54,329 bases of DNA from Patescibacteria group bacterium UBA6489 (GCA_002435385.1 DJMN01000038.1:1-54329); one strand, 5' to 3'. Shown: positions 21,056-31,884, counted from the stretch's first letter. Notes: a model not told the origin generated them from the letters alone. Numbers and translations: made by a program.

Positions 21056-21457
21056 ATGAACACAAATGATATGTTTTTAAAAATAGCTTCATGAGAAGAG
21101 CTTTCTAATGAAGAAAAGAAACAAGTTGCAAAAGCTTCCATTTCTAGAAAAACTTCTGGTAATACTTTTGAGAGAATTCTTTCATGAGAAGAAGTATCTA
21201 TAGAAGAAAAACTAGAGATAGCTAGAAGTCTAGTTGCGGATAACGTGGCTGAGATTTTAAAAAGAGAAATGGTAATCTCTCATTTATCTGGAGAGTATAC
21301 AGCGGTAAATCTTTGAGCAAAAGAGTGTAGAGATTCAGATGAAAATATTAGGAAATTTTTAACTATTTTAGGAGCTAAGAATATAGAGGTAACATCTGAT
21401 TTTCCTTGATATAATGAGAGTTATGCTGGAACAACAACAATAAGATTTAAATATTAA
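21056..21457 (+). CDS. Unknown 133-residue protein
   Basis: Soluble, no family recognised. It has two copies of a short motif, ASGEELSNEEKKQVAKA and LSGEEVSIEEKLEIARS, near residues 11 and 41, then an alpha/beta C-terminal half ending in TTTIRFKY. Its start MNTND is shared in style with the next gene (MNTNE), 18 bp downstream, with which it is probably cotranscribed. Confidence 0.65.
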
Positions 21458-21475
21458 TTTATAAATTACAAAACT

Positions 21476-21961
21476 ATGAATACAAATGAACTTAACTCTT
21501 TAATTAGAGACTATAAAAAACTAGAAAAATTATCTCATGTATCATTAGATGATGCTATAAATAAAGTAACTCAAGAAGTCGCAGAGCTTATTGAAGCCTA
21601 TACTTTATCAGATGAAACTGAAATGTATAAAGAAGCCTGAGATGTACTTGTAAATGTGTACTCAGTTGCTCAGGAATTATGACTAGATTTAAATTTTGAT
21701 TTACAAAATAATTTAGAAAATCAAAAGAATCCTATAAATTTAGCTATCCTAAATGGAAAATGGAATGACAAAATCCAAACCTTAAGATGAAGATATACTA
21801 GAAAGGAAATTAGCACTTGAGAGGTTCAAGAAATAACAATTGAATTAGTTAGGGAAGTATTAAACTATAGTGATCCAGATATGGATATCACTGATATGAT
21901 TCAAAGAAATATTAGTAAATTTTGACCTAGAGTCTCTGAATACAAGGCTAAAAGATTATAG
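21476..21961 (+). CDS. MazG-like nucleotide pyrophosphohydrolase
   Basis: 161 residues, all-alpha NTP pyrophosphatase fold. The metal-binding pattern is seen as EVAELIEA followed about 16 residues later by EAGDVLVNVYSV (ExxE...ExxD). Such enzymes hydrolyse NTPs or dNTPs to monophosphates, often as house-cleaning. A C-terminal extension of about 80 residues contains GRYTRKEIS. It lies 18 bp after the 133-residue gene and is followed by a REP-like repeat. Confidence 0.75.
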
Positions 21962-21992
21962 TGAAAGAATAAATCGTGAAAACAGGAAAATT

Positions 21993-22018
21993 GTAGAGGT
22001 AAACCTATGTGTTTGCCT
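21993..22018. repeat. REP-like repeat family A
   Basis: GTAGAGGTAAACCTATGTGT followed by TTGCC: a single arm with the family core, 30 bp after the MazG-like gene. Confidence 0.75.
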
Positions 22019-22071
22019 TATTTTATAAATAAAATATTTGTAAAAATAGAAAGAAAAATTATACAAAAAAT

Positions 22072-22100
22072 TTGCATTTTTTCATAAAAAAATATATACT
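22072..22100 (+). promoter_or_regulatory. Strong promoter
   Basis: TTGCAT (22072-22077) and TATACT (22095-22100) with an ideal 17-bp spacer. A start near 22107 would make a leader of about 180 nt before the next ATG. Confidence 0.65.
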
Positions 22101-22106
22101 AACCCC

Positions 22107-22286
22107 GCACATTCAATTTTTCTGACATAAACTGTAATAATATAAACATCGCCAAATATGCATTTTTGCATATTTCATGCATATATAAAAAAAGTGGAGG
22201 GAGTAAGATTCCACTGTTTGTTATATATGCTAGGCATGCATTACAGCAGAAAAATGGATGTGCACCTTACTACCTCCATTTTTTTT
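22107..22286 (+). ncRNA. Candidate structured leader RNA or small RNA
   Basis: About 180 nt between a clear promoter and a run of eight T. Structures: a 9-bp hairpin AAATATGCA/TGCATATTT at about 22154-22175; a long-range helix pairing TGGAGG and GTAAG (22195-22207) with CTTAC and CCTCCA (22266-22278), preceded by seven A and followed by T8; and a competing local hairpin GTGGA/TCCAC at 22194-22212. Mutually exclusive pairing followed by a T-run is what an attenuator or a terminated small RNA of 6S-like size would show. I recognise no known class. Confidence 0.5.
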
Positions 22287-23315
22287 ATGAAAAATTTTGC
22301 CACCTCAAGTATAGCTGACTATAACTCAGTTATACTTTCTAGAAAGGAAAAACAAGAAAACTTTTCTAGAAACGACGTTATTTTAGAGAAAAATCACATT
22401 TTTTTCTCACTTAGAGACGTTCAACTAATAAGAATATCAAAACTATTAAAAAAAGTATTAAAAGATACTAGATATAACACATTTGTTCAGATTTCTAAAC
22501 TTGCTAAAGAAAAAGAGAAAACATGAAAAAATCTAGATGAAATCTTTAATGAACTAGACTTTTGAAATTATGATAAAAACTTATGAACAGATTGTTACTG
22601 ACTATCACACATTTTAAAAAAAGAACTAGATAATTTATGAATATACTCATATTTTATCAGATTTGACGCATGAGGAACCCTAAATGATGAATATCTCATA
22701 AACGGACATGTCGGACTTTGTATTCCTAGAAATATTTTTGGAGAAAGATGATTTACAATACTTGACCCTTGAATGTTAGTAGCAGAACCAATAACATTTC
22801 TAGACGGAAATCTATGAATCGTTAGAGATGTTAATGGACTAAATATATGTATAAAAAGAAAACAAAAATGAGATTTATCTCATGTACTTCAAATAAATTC
22901 AAAAGAATTATTTTTTGATCCATATCATAAATGGAATAATCCAAATCAAACATTATCAAGAGACTTACTATCTTGTTTATGATCATTTAAAATAGTTAAA
23001 CAAGATTCTAAATGATATCCACTTTGTTATATGAGGGTAGATATCGCAAACAATATCATCACTTTCAAGGTAAATTTTACAGGTATCAAAAGAAGGATAG
23101 ATATACCTTTTCAAGATTTTATAGAAATAAAAAAAGATAAGGAACTGCTAAGAATAGTAGAAGAATTATCTTTTGTTTTGTGAGAAGAAGAATTCCAAAA
23201 ATTTTACAAAGAAATACTTTCAGTAATTGCTATTTCGGATGAATACAAAGGAAAAATTTGGGTAAAATCTACATTAAAAAATTTAGAGAGGCTGAATGAT
23301 AAAAATAAATTATAA
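22287..23315 (+). CDS. Transglutaminase/NAT-like cysteine enzyme
   Basis: 342 residues. A likely Cys-His-Asp triad is visible: Cys in TDCYGLSHIL, His in INGHVGLCIP and Asp in FTILDPGM, with the spacing seen in arylamine N-acetyltransferases and transglutaminase-like proteases. The N-terminal 90 residues are helical. The start is uncertain: ATG at 22287 directly follows the T-run of the leader, while in-frame ATGs at 22254 and 22158 lie inside the leader structure. The substrate is unknown. Confidence 0.6.
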
Positions 23316-23339
23316 AAATTTAGGGTAATTATGCGATTA

Positions 23340-23414
23340 GGGTAAACACATAATTAAGGGTAAACACATAGGTTTCCCCCTACGCACATAGGGACAGACC
23401 TATGTGTCTGTCTA
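23340..23414. repeat. REP-like repeat family A, compound copy
   Basis: Contains GGTAAACACATA twice, then GGTTTCCCCCTACG, then GGGACAGACCTATGTGTCTG on the other arm. It lies between two plus-strand genes. Confidence 0.8.
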
Positions 23415-23474
23415 AAAATAGAGCATTCAACAATGTTTAATTTATATTATTTTAAAACATAAACAAAACTATTT

Positions 23475-24338
23475 ATGGAAAAATATACATTAGAAGGAGT
23501 ATTTTGAGAAAAAAAAATTCATTTAGAACAATACTTACATTATTGAAATGATAATATAGTGATAAATATCCACGGAGCATTTTGAAAAACAAATCCTAAA
23601 TATCAAAAATTTGCAAATGATATTTATAAAACAGGTAAATCAAGTGTAATACTAGCTGATTCTTCCAGAATACATTTAGGAAAAGAATGGGGAAATTTAA
23701 GTGAGTTTGAATTGAAGCAGTTGGCTTTTACTTGAAAATTAATAAAAGATGAAATAAAGGATTTTGCGATTGTTCTAGAACATATTTTATCTAATTCTGA
23801 GAAATTAGTTGGAATAGAAAGAGAAAAACTAAATGTTATACTAAATGGAAACTCTTTATGATGAATAATATCTTTTTATTTATGATGTAGATACAATCAA
23901 ATAAAAGCTATATCTCTAGTTTGAACATGAGCCAGATTGGCTGAATCATGAACAACTCTTTTAGATTCTTGGCCTGATATATTGAGCCTAAAAAAAGTCT
24001 GTGAATGATTTAAATGAAAAGTCTTATTGAGTTATTGAACAGAAGATTTTATATTTTCGGAAGATGCTTTTAGAGATTTATACTCTTTTTTATGAAAACC
24101 GAAATCTTTTGTAAAGTATTTTTGAGTGGATCATTCTTTTAAAAAAATAAATGGCATTAAATCAAGAATCCCATACGATTATATCACACAAAGTGTTTTA
24201 CATATTCTTGATTGAAAATTAGATTCTTGAGAAGTATTTTTATCTAATGAAACAGAGGGAAAAAGTGAGAGAAAAGTTTTTGATGATTTAAAAAATAGTG
24301 ATCTGTTAAAGAATGATGAGGATTGATTTTGGGAGTAG
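23475..24338 (+). CDS. Alpha/beta hydrolase
   Basis: 287 residues. Oxyanion strand IHGAFG near residue 33, nucleophile elbow GNSLGG near residue 124 (Ser), the acid probably in GTEDFIFSED and the His in VDHSFKK near residue 215. The order fits a serine esterase or lipase of the alpha/beta hydrolase fold. No signal peptide, so it is cytoplasmic. Flanked on both sides by REP-like repeats. Confidence 0.75.
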
Positions 24339-24359
24339 AAGACGAATTTTTGAAATTGT

Positions 24360-24385
24360 GGGGGCAGACCTATGTGTCTGCCCCC
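24360..24385. repeat. REP-like repeat family A, perfect hairpin
   Basis: GGGGGCAGAC, loop CTATGT, GTCTGCCCCC: a perfect 10-bp stem directly upstream of the REP transposase and downstream of the hydrolase. Confidence 0.85.
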
Positions 24386-24484
24386 ATTTTATAATATCTG
24401 CTCTTTATTTTATAATAAAAAAAAATTGCAATAAAATAAAGTCGTATATAATAATTGTATTAATAAGTAATTAAAGTTTTTTAC

Positions 24485-25189
24485 ATGAGATACAATCCAA
24501 ACATACATAATAGAAAATCCTTAAGATTAAAAAACTATGATTATTCTATCGAATGATTATATTTTATAACGATATCAGTAAAAGATAAATTATGTTTATT
24601 TGGAAATTTAAAAGACTGAAAAAATGCTTTATTTGAATCATGAAAAATGATTAACCATTATTGGCTTGAATTAGAAAATAAATATAATCAAATAAAATTA
24701 CATGAATACATAATAATGCCAAACCATTTTCATTGAATAATACAAGTAGAACCCTCTGTAGGGGCAAACCTATGTGTTTGCCCTGATTATCCAAATTATT
24801 CTAATCATTCAAATCCACATGTTTGCCCTGATGAATTACAAAATGATTCTAATAATTTATGTACAAATAATCCAATGTCTGCTGATAATTTAGGGTGAAC
24901 ACATAAAAATTCAGGGTGAACACATAGGTTCACCCCTACAGGTGGAAAATTTGTTTATGATAAAAATTCAATTTGTTCAGTGATTCAATGGTTCAAAACA
25001 ATGACAACAAATAAATATATAAAAATGGTTCATAATTGATTAGCAGAACCATTTTATAAAAAATTATGGCAGAAAAATTACTATGAACACATTATAAGAA
25101 ATGAAGAATCATACTTGAAAATTTCAGATTATATAAGAAATAATCCTATCAAGTGGAAAGAAGACACATTCTATAATTCATCAATATAA
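24485..25189 (+). CDS. REP-associated tyrosine transposase (Y1/RAYT)
   Basis: 234 residues. The single-strand HUH motif reads IIMPNHFHGII near residue 80. The conserved C-terminal block is YYEHIIRNEESYLKISDYI with the catalytic Tyr, then NNPIKW. The core segment VIQWFKTMTTNKYI is also typical. Family A repeats lie within the coding sequence (24758-24784 and 24891-24940) and are translated as GANLCVCP and GGTHRFTPTG. They form an insertion of about 65 residues between the HUH motif and the catalytic Tyr. Family A copies on both sides are its probable substrates. Confidence 0.88.
24758..24940. repeat. REP-like repeats embedded in the transposase gene
   Basis: GTAGGGGCAAACCTATGTGT then TTGCCC at 24758-24784, and on the other arm GGGTGAACACATAGGTTCAC then CCCTAC at 24914-24940, with an extra half copy at 24891. 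The arms face each other like an outer copy of the family. Confidence 0.8.
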
Positions 25190-25288
25190 TCTACTAACTC
25201 TCATCACCCCAAAAAATCATAAAATTTCCCTTTTTCAACTTTTTCCATACAATAATGCAAATTTTAAAAAACTAACCAAATATAAAAT

Positions 25289-26746
25289 ATGGCTAAAACA
25301 AATGAAACAGTTGTAAACTTCAAAGAAGTAGATTTCTTCTATGACTTTAGAAAACCAATATTAGAAGAAGTAACATTCAATGTAAGAAAATGATCAAAAA
25401 TAACAATAATGTGACAAAACTGAGCTTGAAAATCTACGATTTTCAAGCTGATTAACTGAGTACTACAACCCAAAACATGAAGCATAAACATAGATAAGAA
25501 ATTAACTACAGCTACAGGATACCAAGTAGTAAAACCAGAAGATAAAGAATTAACGGTAGAACAATTTCTTATAAAATATTTAAACGATGAAACTATTCGT
25601 AATACAGATAGAAAAATTCTAGAGGTACTAGATGCAGTAAATCTAAAAGCTCCGATGGAGAAACAAATAAAAGCATTTTCAGGAGGACAACAAGCTAGAT
25701 TATTATTGGCAGCAGCCCTTATTCAAAATCCAGATATACTACTTTTAGACGAACCAACAAACAATCTTGATACCGACTGAATCTGGCATCTAACTACATT
25801 TTTACAAAACTACAAAAAAACAGTTTTAGTAATATCACATGATAGTGAATTTTTAAACAGTTTTACTGATTGAGTTCTATACTTAGATATACACACAAAA
25901 AAAGTAGAGCAGTTTGTTTGAGATTATAACGATGTTGTTGAGATGATAAAGAGAAATATTGAAAAAGAAAATATGGAAAATGCCAGACTAAAAAAACAAG
26001 CTCAAGCAAAGAAAGAACAAGCAGAAAAGTTTGCACATAAATGATGAAAACTTAGACTAGTAGCGAAAAAAATGAGAGAAGCAGCATCAGAAATGGAAGA
26101 TGATATGATTGATACTAGAAAGGAAGATAAAACTATAAGAGAATTTAAAATTCCTCTACAGGAAGATATTGGTTGAGTTTTGCTTGAAATAAACTCAGTA
26201 CATATTATAAATCATGATGAAGTTGTTGAAAAAGAAGTTGAAGTTAAACTTAGAAAAGACGACCATATACTTTTATCTTGACCAAATGGAGTTTGAAAAA
26301 CTACTCTACTTGAAAAAATTGTTAATTGAGATGAAACTTGATGTAAACTAACTCCTTGAGTGAAAATAGGTTACTACAGACAAGATTTTTCAAATCTTGA
26401 TTTTTCACAGACAGTTTATGATTGTCTAAAAGAAGCAGCTTGAAGTGATATGACCGAGCAAGAACTTAGATCTACTGCAGCATGATTTCTAATTAATTGA
26501 GAGATTATGAAAACTGAAATTTGATATCTATCAGAATGACAAAAGGGGCTTGTAGCTTTTTGTAGATTAGTGTTTTTAAAACCTTGAATTATTATCTTGG
26601 ATGAACCAACTAATCATATAAATTTTAGACATATACCAGTTATCGCAAAAGCACTTGATGAGTTTAAGTGAGGAATGATCTTAGTATCCCATGTAGACGA
26701 ATTTGTTTGGCAAATAAGAATTGATCAATATTTAGATTTGAAGTAG
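25289..26746 (+). CDS. ABC-F family ATPase
   Basis: 485 residues with two ATPase domains on one chain and no membrane segments. NBD1: Walker A GQNGAGKST, signature FSGGQ, Walker B ILLLDEPTNNLD, switch His in ISHD. A Lys/Gln-rich helical linker follows at about 220-275. NBD2: GPNGVGKTT, signature LSEGQ, IIILDEPTNHI, VSHVDEF. This layout defines ABC-F proteins, which act on the ribosome in translation or antibiotic protection. Several Walker and signature glycines are TGA. It cannot be assigned to an EttA- or Uup-type subgroup by eye. Confidence 0.88.
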
Positions 26747-26757
26747 GAAATTTTGTA

Positions 26758-26833
26758 AAATTGTAGCCTCTTTCCCCTGATAAGGGGAGAGAATTTATCC
26801 GAAGGTGTATCCTTTAGGACAAGAGAGAGGTAG
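26758..26833. repeat. Dispersed repeat family B
   Basis: TTGTAGCCTCTTTCCCC with the hairpin CCCCTGATAAGGGG, then TTTATCCGAAGGTGTATCC and CAAGAGAGAGG. It is 12 bp after the ABC-F stop. Confidence 0.8.
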
Positions 26834-26894
26834 AATTTGTGTTAGTGTGAGTTTGTACGAGACTCTTTAGTGACAAATACTTATTTTAAAATCC

Positions 26895-27251
26895 TTAAAA
26901 CACCTTCAACTTTCTAAAAATAACACAAATCAAAATTCAAACACTATAAGCTATCAAATCTGAAACTAAAAATCCCTGACCCAAAATTAATTTTCAGATA
27001 AAATTATTCCTTATCTCGTTCAAAAAAGCAAAATCAAGCAACTGACTAAATTCTACAGCAAAGCAAATAGTTAAACTAACTAAAGCAGTTTTCTTTAACT
27101 TAAAACTAGTAAAAAATTCAACGATATAAAATATCATCATAGCCCACAAAGCATCTCACATAGAGAAGGGAAGTCAAAAACTTCTACTAGCCAGTCAAAG
27201 TACAATTATCAAAATAATTGCTAACAAAAGCTTTTTTCTATTTTTTTTCAT
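26895..27251 (-). CDS. DUF2809 family membrane protein
   Basis: 118 residues with three to four hydrophobic helices. The conserved acid and aromatic marks of the family are present: GDALWAMMIFYIVEF, CFAVEFSQLLD and FLVSDLIAYSVGI. Function of DUF2809 is unknown. It begins 16 bp after the stop of the RNase H gene on the same strand, so the two form an operon. Confidence 0.75.
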
Positions 27252-27267
27252 AGATATTTTATTAGTA

Positions 27268-28020
27268 TTAAATCTTCAAATCCTTTATATCCCTCTTAGC
27301 CTCAGGAACCATATACATAGTTTTACAATTAGGACAATACAAATAATACTCATAATAGTATTGTTTTTGTAAAGTCTTTTTTGTATGTTTAGGAAATCTT
27401 TTTTCCACTAAACTTTCACATTTTTTACACAAATCTCAAACATTCTCTACTTTCATATCTTTATTCCTTTTAGCAATTGCAGGATCTATTTTTATATCTT
27501 TTGTATTTTTGTCATCACTAATTAAAATCTGTTGCTGTACATCATTAAATCATTCATCATCTAATAAATTATCCATACTCATAGCTTGAGTTGCTAATTC
27601 ATCACATCTTTCATTTTCGGTATGTCAGTCATGTCACTTTACCCAAGTAAACTTAACCTCATGTTTTTCTATTAATTTCAATAATTTTTCCCATAAATCA
27701 TAATTTATTGCCTTTTGTGATTTTGTTCTATACCAATTATTTGCTTTCCATTTTTCAGCCCATCATTTTTCAATTCAATTTATTGTATATTGTGAATCAG
27801 TAAAAATATGTACTTTAGACTTAGTTTTTAACTTTTCAAGAGCAGTTATAACTCAAGTAAGCTCCATTCTATTATTCGTAGTTTTTTTAAATCCCTGTTT
27901 AAATTCTTTTTTTATTCACTTATATCACATTATTATTCAATAACCTCATGGTCAAGGATTTGGATTAGCTCATCAATCAGAATATATTTCTACTTCTGGA
28001 AGGTTCTTATTTTCAGTCAT
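27268..28020 (-). CDS. rnhA: Ribonuclease HI with C-terminal zinc ribbon
   Basis: 250 residues. Residues 1-150 are RNase HI, which cuts RNA in RNA-DNA hybrids: IYSDGGANPNPG with Asp10, Glu in NNRMELTG, Asp in IFTDSQYT, the handle region GWAEKWKANNW, and WVKGHDGHTENERCDELA with His and Asp. Residues 190-250 add a zinc ribbon, LCKKC...LYCPNCK, in place of the usual C-terminal end. That extension may bind nucleic acid or another protein. Most active-site glycines are TGA. Confidence 0.9.
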
Positions 28021-28101
28021 TTTTAAATATTTATTATATTTTATTTTGATAGAGTTTATATAGATATAAATTATTTTCAAAAGAAAATTTTTGGTAAAAG
28101 A

Positions 28102-28125
28102 AATAAGCCCTTTTAAGGGCTTATT
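28102..28125 (-). terminator. Intrinsic terminator
   Basis: Perfect 11-bp stem AATAAGCCCTT/AAGGGCTTATT with a 2-nt loop, after the 28158-28418 gene. Confidence 0.75.
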
Positions 28126-28157
28126 TTCAAGTAGATGAAACCGTAGTAGAACTAATC

Positions 28158-28418
28158 CTACTTGGACATTGTTCTTACGATTTCTAGCAGTTCAGCTCTC
28201 TGCTGAGCGTCGGCATTTGAGATAATTTCAACTATCTGGCTTTGGGGAGTGGTTTTTTTCATTTCCCTTTTGCCCGCATCCATAATTTGTGTTCCAAAGA
28301 TAAGGAAAGCACTTAGGATGACAATGTCCATAAAAGTCAATGACTTCTTTTTCGCCCCAAATAAGAGGGTGTATATCCCAAAAAGAATCATTGCCAAACC
28401 AAGTAAAAAATAGAACAT
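28158..28418 (-). CDS. Small membrane protein (UGA-free cassette)
   Basis: 86 residues: two hydrophobic helices at about 1-20 and 31-46, then a soluble helical tail with SNADAQQRAELLEIVRTM. AAAAGGAG before the ATG is a strong Shine-Dalgarno site. No glycine is TGA. It has its own promoter and terminator, like the units at 1.0 and 9.0 kb. No family recognised. Confidence 0.75.
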   Translation of the reverse strand: MFYFLLGLAMILFGIYTLLFGAKKKSLTFMDIVILSAFLIFGTQIMDAGKREMKKTTPQSQIVEIISNADAQQRAELLEIVRTMSK

Positions 28419-28466
28419 ATTCGCTCCTTTTTTGTTTTCTATTCTGTATTTTTATTTTTGCGTAAT

Positions 28467-28497
28467 AGTATAGTACGGAAAAATAAAAATAAGTCAA
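28467..28497 (-). promoter_or_regulatory. Promoter of the 28158-28418 gene
   Basis: Minus-strand TTGACT (28497-28492) with TATACT 19 bp away, or TACTAT 16 bp away. Confidence 0.5.
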
Positions 28498-28555
28498 TAT
28501 TTTGATATTTATTTTTTATTGAATTTTGATTGTAATAGGAAAAATTAAGATAAGA

Positions 28556-30001
28556 CTATCCACACCTCTCCCTAAAACTCTCCATCTCTTCATCACTCAC
28601 CCCTAACTCTTTATAATCATAGAAATCATGAATATTTTTTTCATACCATTTTTTACAAGCTACCTCTCTGATACTTTCTTTTATCCAGTTCTCCCAATTT
28701 TGCTCTTGATAGATATAAGTTCATTTTATCTTTTTTACAGAATCAATAGCATCTATTGTTAAGTTATATGACTGTTGTTTCTCAATTTTCAGGCTTTTAC
28801 TGTCTATCAATGCCATATTAGTTTCAAATATAATCCTTTCCATAGGAATTATTGTCAATACAGAATACATCCATAATGCTAAAATAATTCATATTTTAAA
28901 TATATCAGTTCTTCTTTTTAGAAAAAGGATAGAAATCATTATCACAAATAAAATTCAAAAGTATAAAATAGTATAAGAAGCAGCAAATTTTTCATAACTA
29001 ATTCAATAATTAGATATGTATAAGAACATTCTATTTCAGGCTGAAATCAGAATAATAACTGATGCAAAGATAAAGGCTATTAATATCTTTTGAACTATTT
29101 CATGAGTTTTTCTATAGTATACAAAAAAGAAAACTATATTTATAATAGAAACAAAAAATAATTGCCAAAATCAACCTTTTACTAAGCTTACGGTATCATT
29201 AAAACTTGTAGGTAGACTAACCGCTAAAATATTATCAATTTGAACAAATATAAATAATAAATATGTAATTAGAGTTCATCATAGTACTATTCACGAAATA
29301 ATTGAATCAATCTTTTCTTCATTGGAATCAACCTTTAAACTAAATTCTTCTTTCCAATTTAACTTAAAAGCTGTTAAAAAAAGAACAATAAGAAAAGATA
29401 TAATTACTTTTATTAATGTTGTTGTATTTATTAGAGATACTAGACTAGATATTAATTCTCAAAAATCATTATCTGCTTTAGAAAGCAAAGCTATAATTAT
29501 TGAATTTAAAAATAAAAAAGTTAACAATCACGTAAGTATTTTTTTTATTATTACTTGTGAATATTTTCATCTATTTATCTTTTCACTTAAAACATCAAAC
29601 GCCTTCTGTAAACAAAATTTTCTAGAAAAAGTCTCTTTTATCATCTTTAAATTCCATGTTTTACTTCATTTATAATATGTTGTTGATAAGTTGAAAAATA
29701 GCCAGATAACAGCAGGAAAAACAAAAAAGTTTATTGTCTTTATATAAGGATTTTCATAAATCGAAAAGCTTAAAGCTATCAAAACAATAGGGATAATCCA
29801 ATAAAAATTCATTTTGAAGAAAGTCTTAAGTTCTTTTATACTAACTATGAAATAAACCATTAATAACAATGACACTATAGAGTAGTTAAATCATAATGCC
29901 CTTATCCAATTTGTCCAAAATCACCATAAAAATATCACCGAAAATATAGCAATAATAATAGAAATGATAATTTCTGTTCTGTTTAGTTTTTTATCAAACA
30001 T
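28556..30001 (-). CDS. DUF4153/DUF4173-type membrane protein, paralogue 1
   Basis: 481 residues with about ten hydrophobic helices and a soluble C-terminal tail of 90 residues. The NRMFLYISNYGISYEKF block near residue 340 matches the family mark (R-M-x-L-Y...Y-G-x-x). Function of the family is unknown. It follows a close paralogue with a gap of 32 bp, and both end with the nearly identical tail KKWYEKNIHDFYDYKELG. Last gene of a minus-strand block that starts with a winged-helix regulator. Confidence 0.65.
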
Positions 30002-30033
30002 AGTTTATAAATTATATAATAGAAAAGCCTTGT

Positions 30034-31482
30034 TTATTTTTCACATCTCTCCTTAAACTTCGCCATCTCTTCATCACTTACTCCTAACTCCTTATAATCG
30101 TAAAAATCATGAATATTTTTTTCATACCATTTTTTACAAGCTATTTCTCTTATACTTTCTTTTGTCCAATCCATCCAACTTTGTTTTGTGTAAATATCTT
30201 CTCATTTTAAACTCTTAACAGAACTCATAATATCCATAGAAAGCATATGTGATTGATAAGGATCAATTTTTGTATTTTCTTTTTCTGATACAGCTAAGTT
30301 TATTTTCAATATAGCTACTTCCATAGGAAAAATATTTAGAAATGAATACATCCAAAGAGCTAGAATTAAAGAAATCTTTAGTATATCTGCTTTTTTCTTT
30401 AAAAATAGTACAGAAAGCATTATGATAAACAATATTCAGAAAAATATAACAGTATAAGAAGCCGTAAATTTCTCATAGCTAAATCAGTAATTCTGAACAT
30501 ACATAATCATCCTATTTCAAGCCGATGCTAGTATTATTATTGAAGCAAAAATAAAAGCTATAAGCATATTCTGAACCAAACCAGAAGTTTTTTTATAATA
30601 AACAAAAAAGAAAATAATATTTATTATAGAAATAAAGAATAATTGCCAAAATCAGTTTTTTACCAAGTTTGCTACTTCATTTACATTTGCCGGTAACTCA
30701 TTTGTTATGATGCTATCTATCTGAACATAAACAAACAATAAATAAATACACAAAGTTCATCCTAAAACTATTCAAGATATGATAGAATCTATTTTCTTTT
30801 CTTCTAAACTTCCTGTTAATGTAGGCTTTTCATTCCAAGATATTTTTAATGCAGTTAGAACCACCAACATAATAATTGCAAAAGCTATTCTTAAAATTAT
30901 AGTAGAATCAATATTATTTCATATTTGTTCTATTGTAGTTCTAAATTTTTCATCTGCAGAAGTAAGTATAGAAAGAATTATAGGAGTTATAGCAGCAAGT
31001 ATAGCTATTCAGATAAATATTTTTTTGAAAGCTACTTGGTTAGCTTTCCCTTTATTTACAGTATCACTCAAAACATTAATAGCCTTTCATATTTTCAATT
31101 TTTTAAAAATAACCTTTGAAATCATTTTAAAATTCCATATTTTTGATCATTCAAATTTGGTTATTCAAAAACCAAGGAAAAATATAGTAGAAATAGGAAT
31201 TAACCATATATTTATGCTCTTTAAATAAGGATTTTCATAAATAGAGAAACTCAATATTAAAAAAGAAATAGGAATAAACCAGAAGAAATTTGTTTTAAAG
31301 AATTTTTTATAATCTTTTATTCATATTAGGTAATATGCTAGTATAAAAAACCAGAATACCGAAGCATTGAGTCATAAAGATTCTCATCAATTACTCCAAA
31401 ATCACCATAAGAATATCACAGAAAATATTGCGATAATAACAGAAAGGATAATTTCTGTTTTGTTAAGCTTTTTTTCAAACAT
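30034..31482 (-). CDS. DUF4153/DUF4173-type membrane protein, paralogue 2
   Basis: 482 residues, same helix pattern as paralogue 1 and the same start (MFEKKLNKTEIILSVIIAIF against MFDKKLNRTEIIISIIIAIF). The family block reads NRMIMYVQNYGFSYEKF. The C-terminal soluble tail is almost identical, implying that it is the most constrained part. The duplication is old enough for the middle helices to have diverged. Confidence 0.65.
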
Positions 31483-31521
31483 AGTTTGTAAAATTAAATA
31501 ATAAATTGTTTTAAAATAATT

Positions 31522-31884
31522 TTATCCTCACATTTCTATTTTAACGGGACTTAGAACAGAAGCTATTGCATATGATATACATAAAAGTCCTACATTTGTA
31601 ATAATAATGGAAACGGTCATAAAAACAGATATGCTTATAAGGAATATAACTTTCTTCTTTGCAGGAATATCAATCATTCATATTATTAAATAGCATAAAT
31701 ATATAGCTAATATTAAATGAATTATTGACGAAATTAGTAAAATCCAATAATCCCAAAATTGCATATTTAACGTGTTTATTAATAATTCTTCAAAAAATCA
31801 GTATTCCATAAATATCATAAAGAAAGATATTATCGGAATAATCAAAACACTGATAATTAATAATAAATTTTTATTGTTTTTCAT
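31522..31884 (-). CDS. Small membrane protein
   Basis: 120 residues, three hydrophobic helices (about 8-27, 48-70 and 82-108), Lys-rich start, few glycines, one or two as TGA. No family recognised. Second-to-last group of small membrane genes before the DUF4153/4173 pair, 39 bp upstream of it. Confidence 0.6.

Noticed and set aside
22158..22286. Starting the cysteine-enzyme gene at 22158
   Set aside because: The first 43 codons lie inside hairpins between a strong promoter and a T8 run and encode a low-quality Cys/His-rich stretch, so I prefer 22287, without certainty.
23340..23414. Family A repeats as a CRISPR array
   Set aside because: Copies are inverted, irregularly spaced and linked to a RAYT transposase; there are no regular spacers.
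24360..24385. The perfect hairpin as an intrinsic terminator only
   Set aside because: It lacks a proper T-run (CATTTTATAA follows) and matches the repeat family, so it is listed as a repeat even if it may also stop transcription.
30779..31228. A plus-strand gene of 149 residues
   Set aside because: Antisense shadow of the second DUF4153/DUF4173-type gene, which has a paralogue and a family motif.
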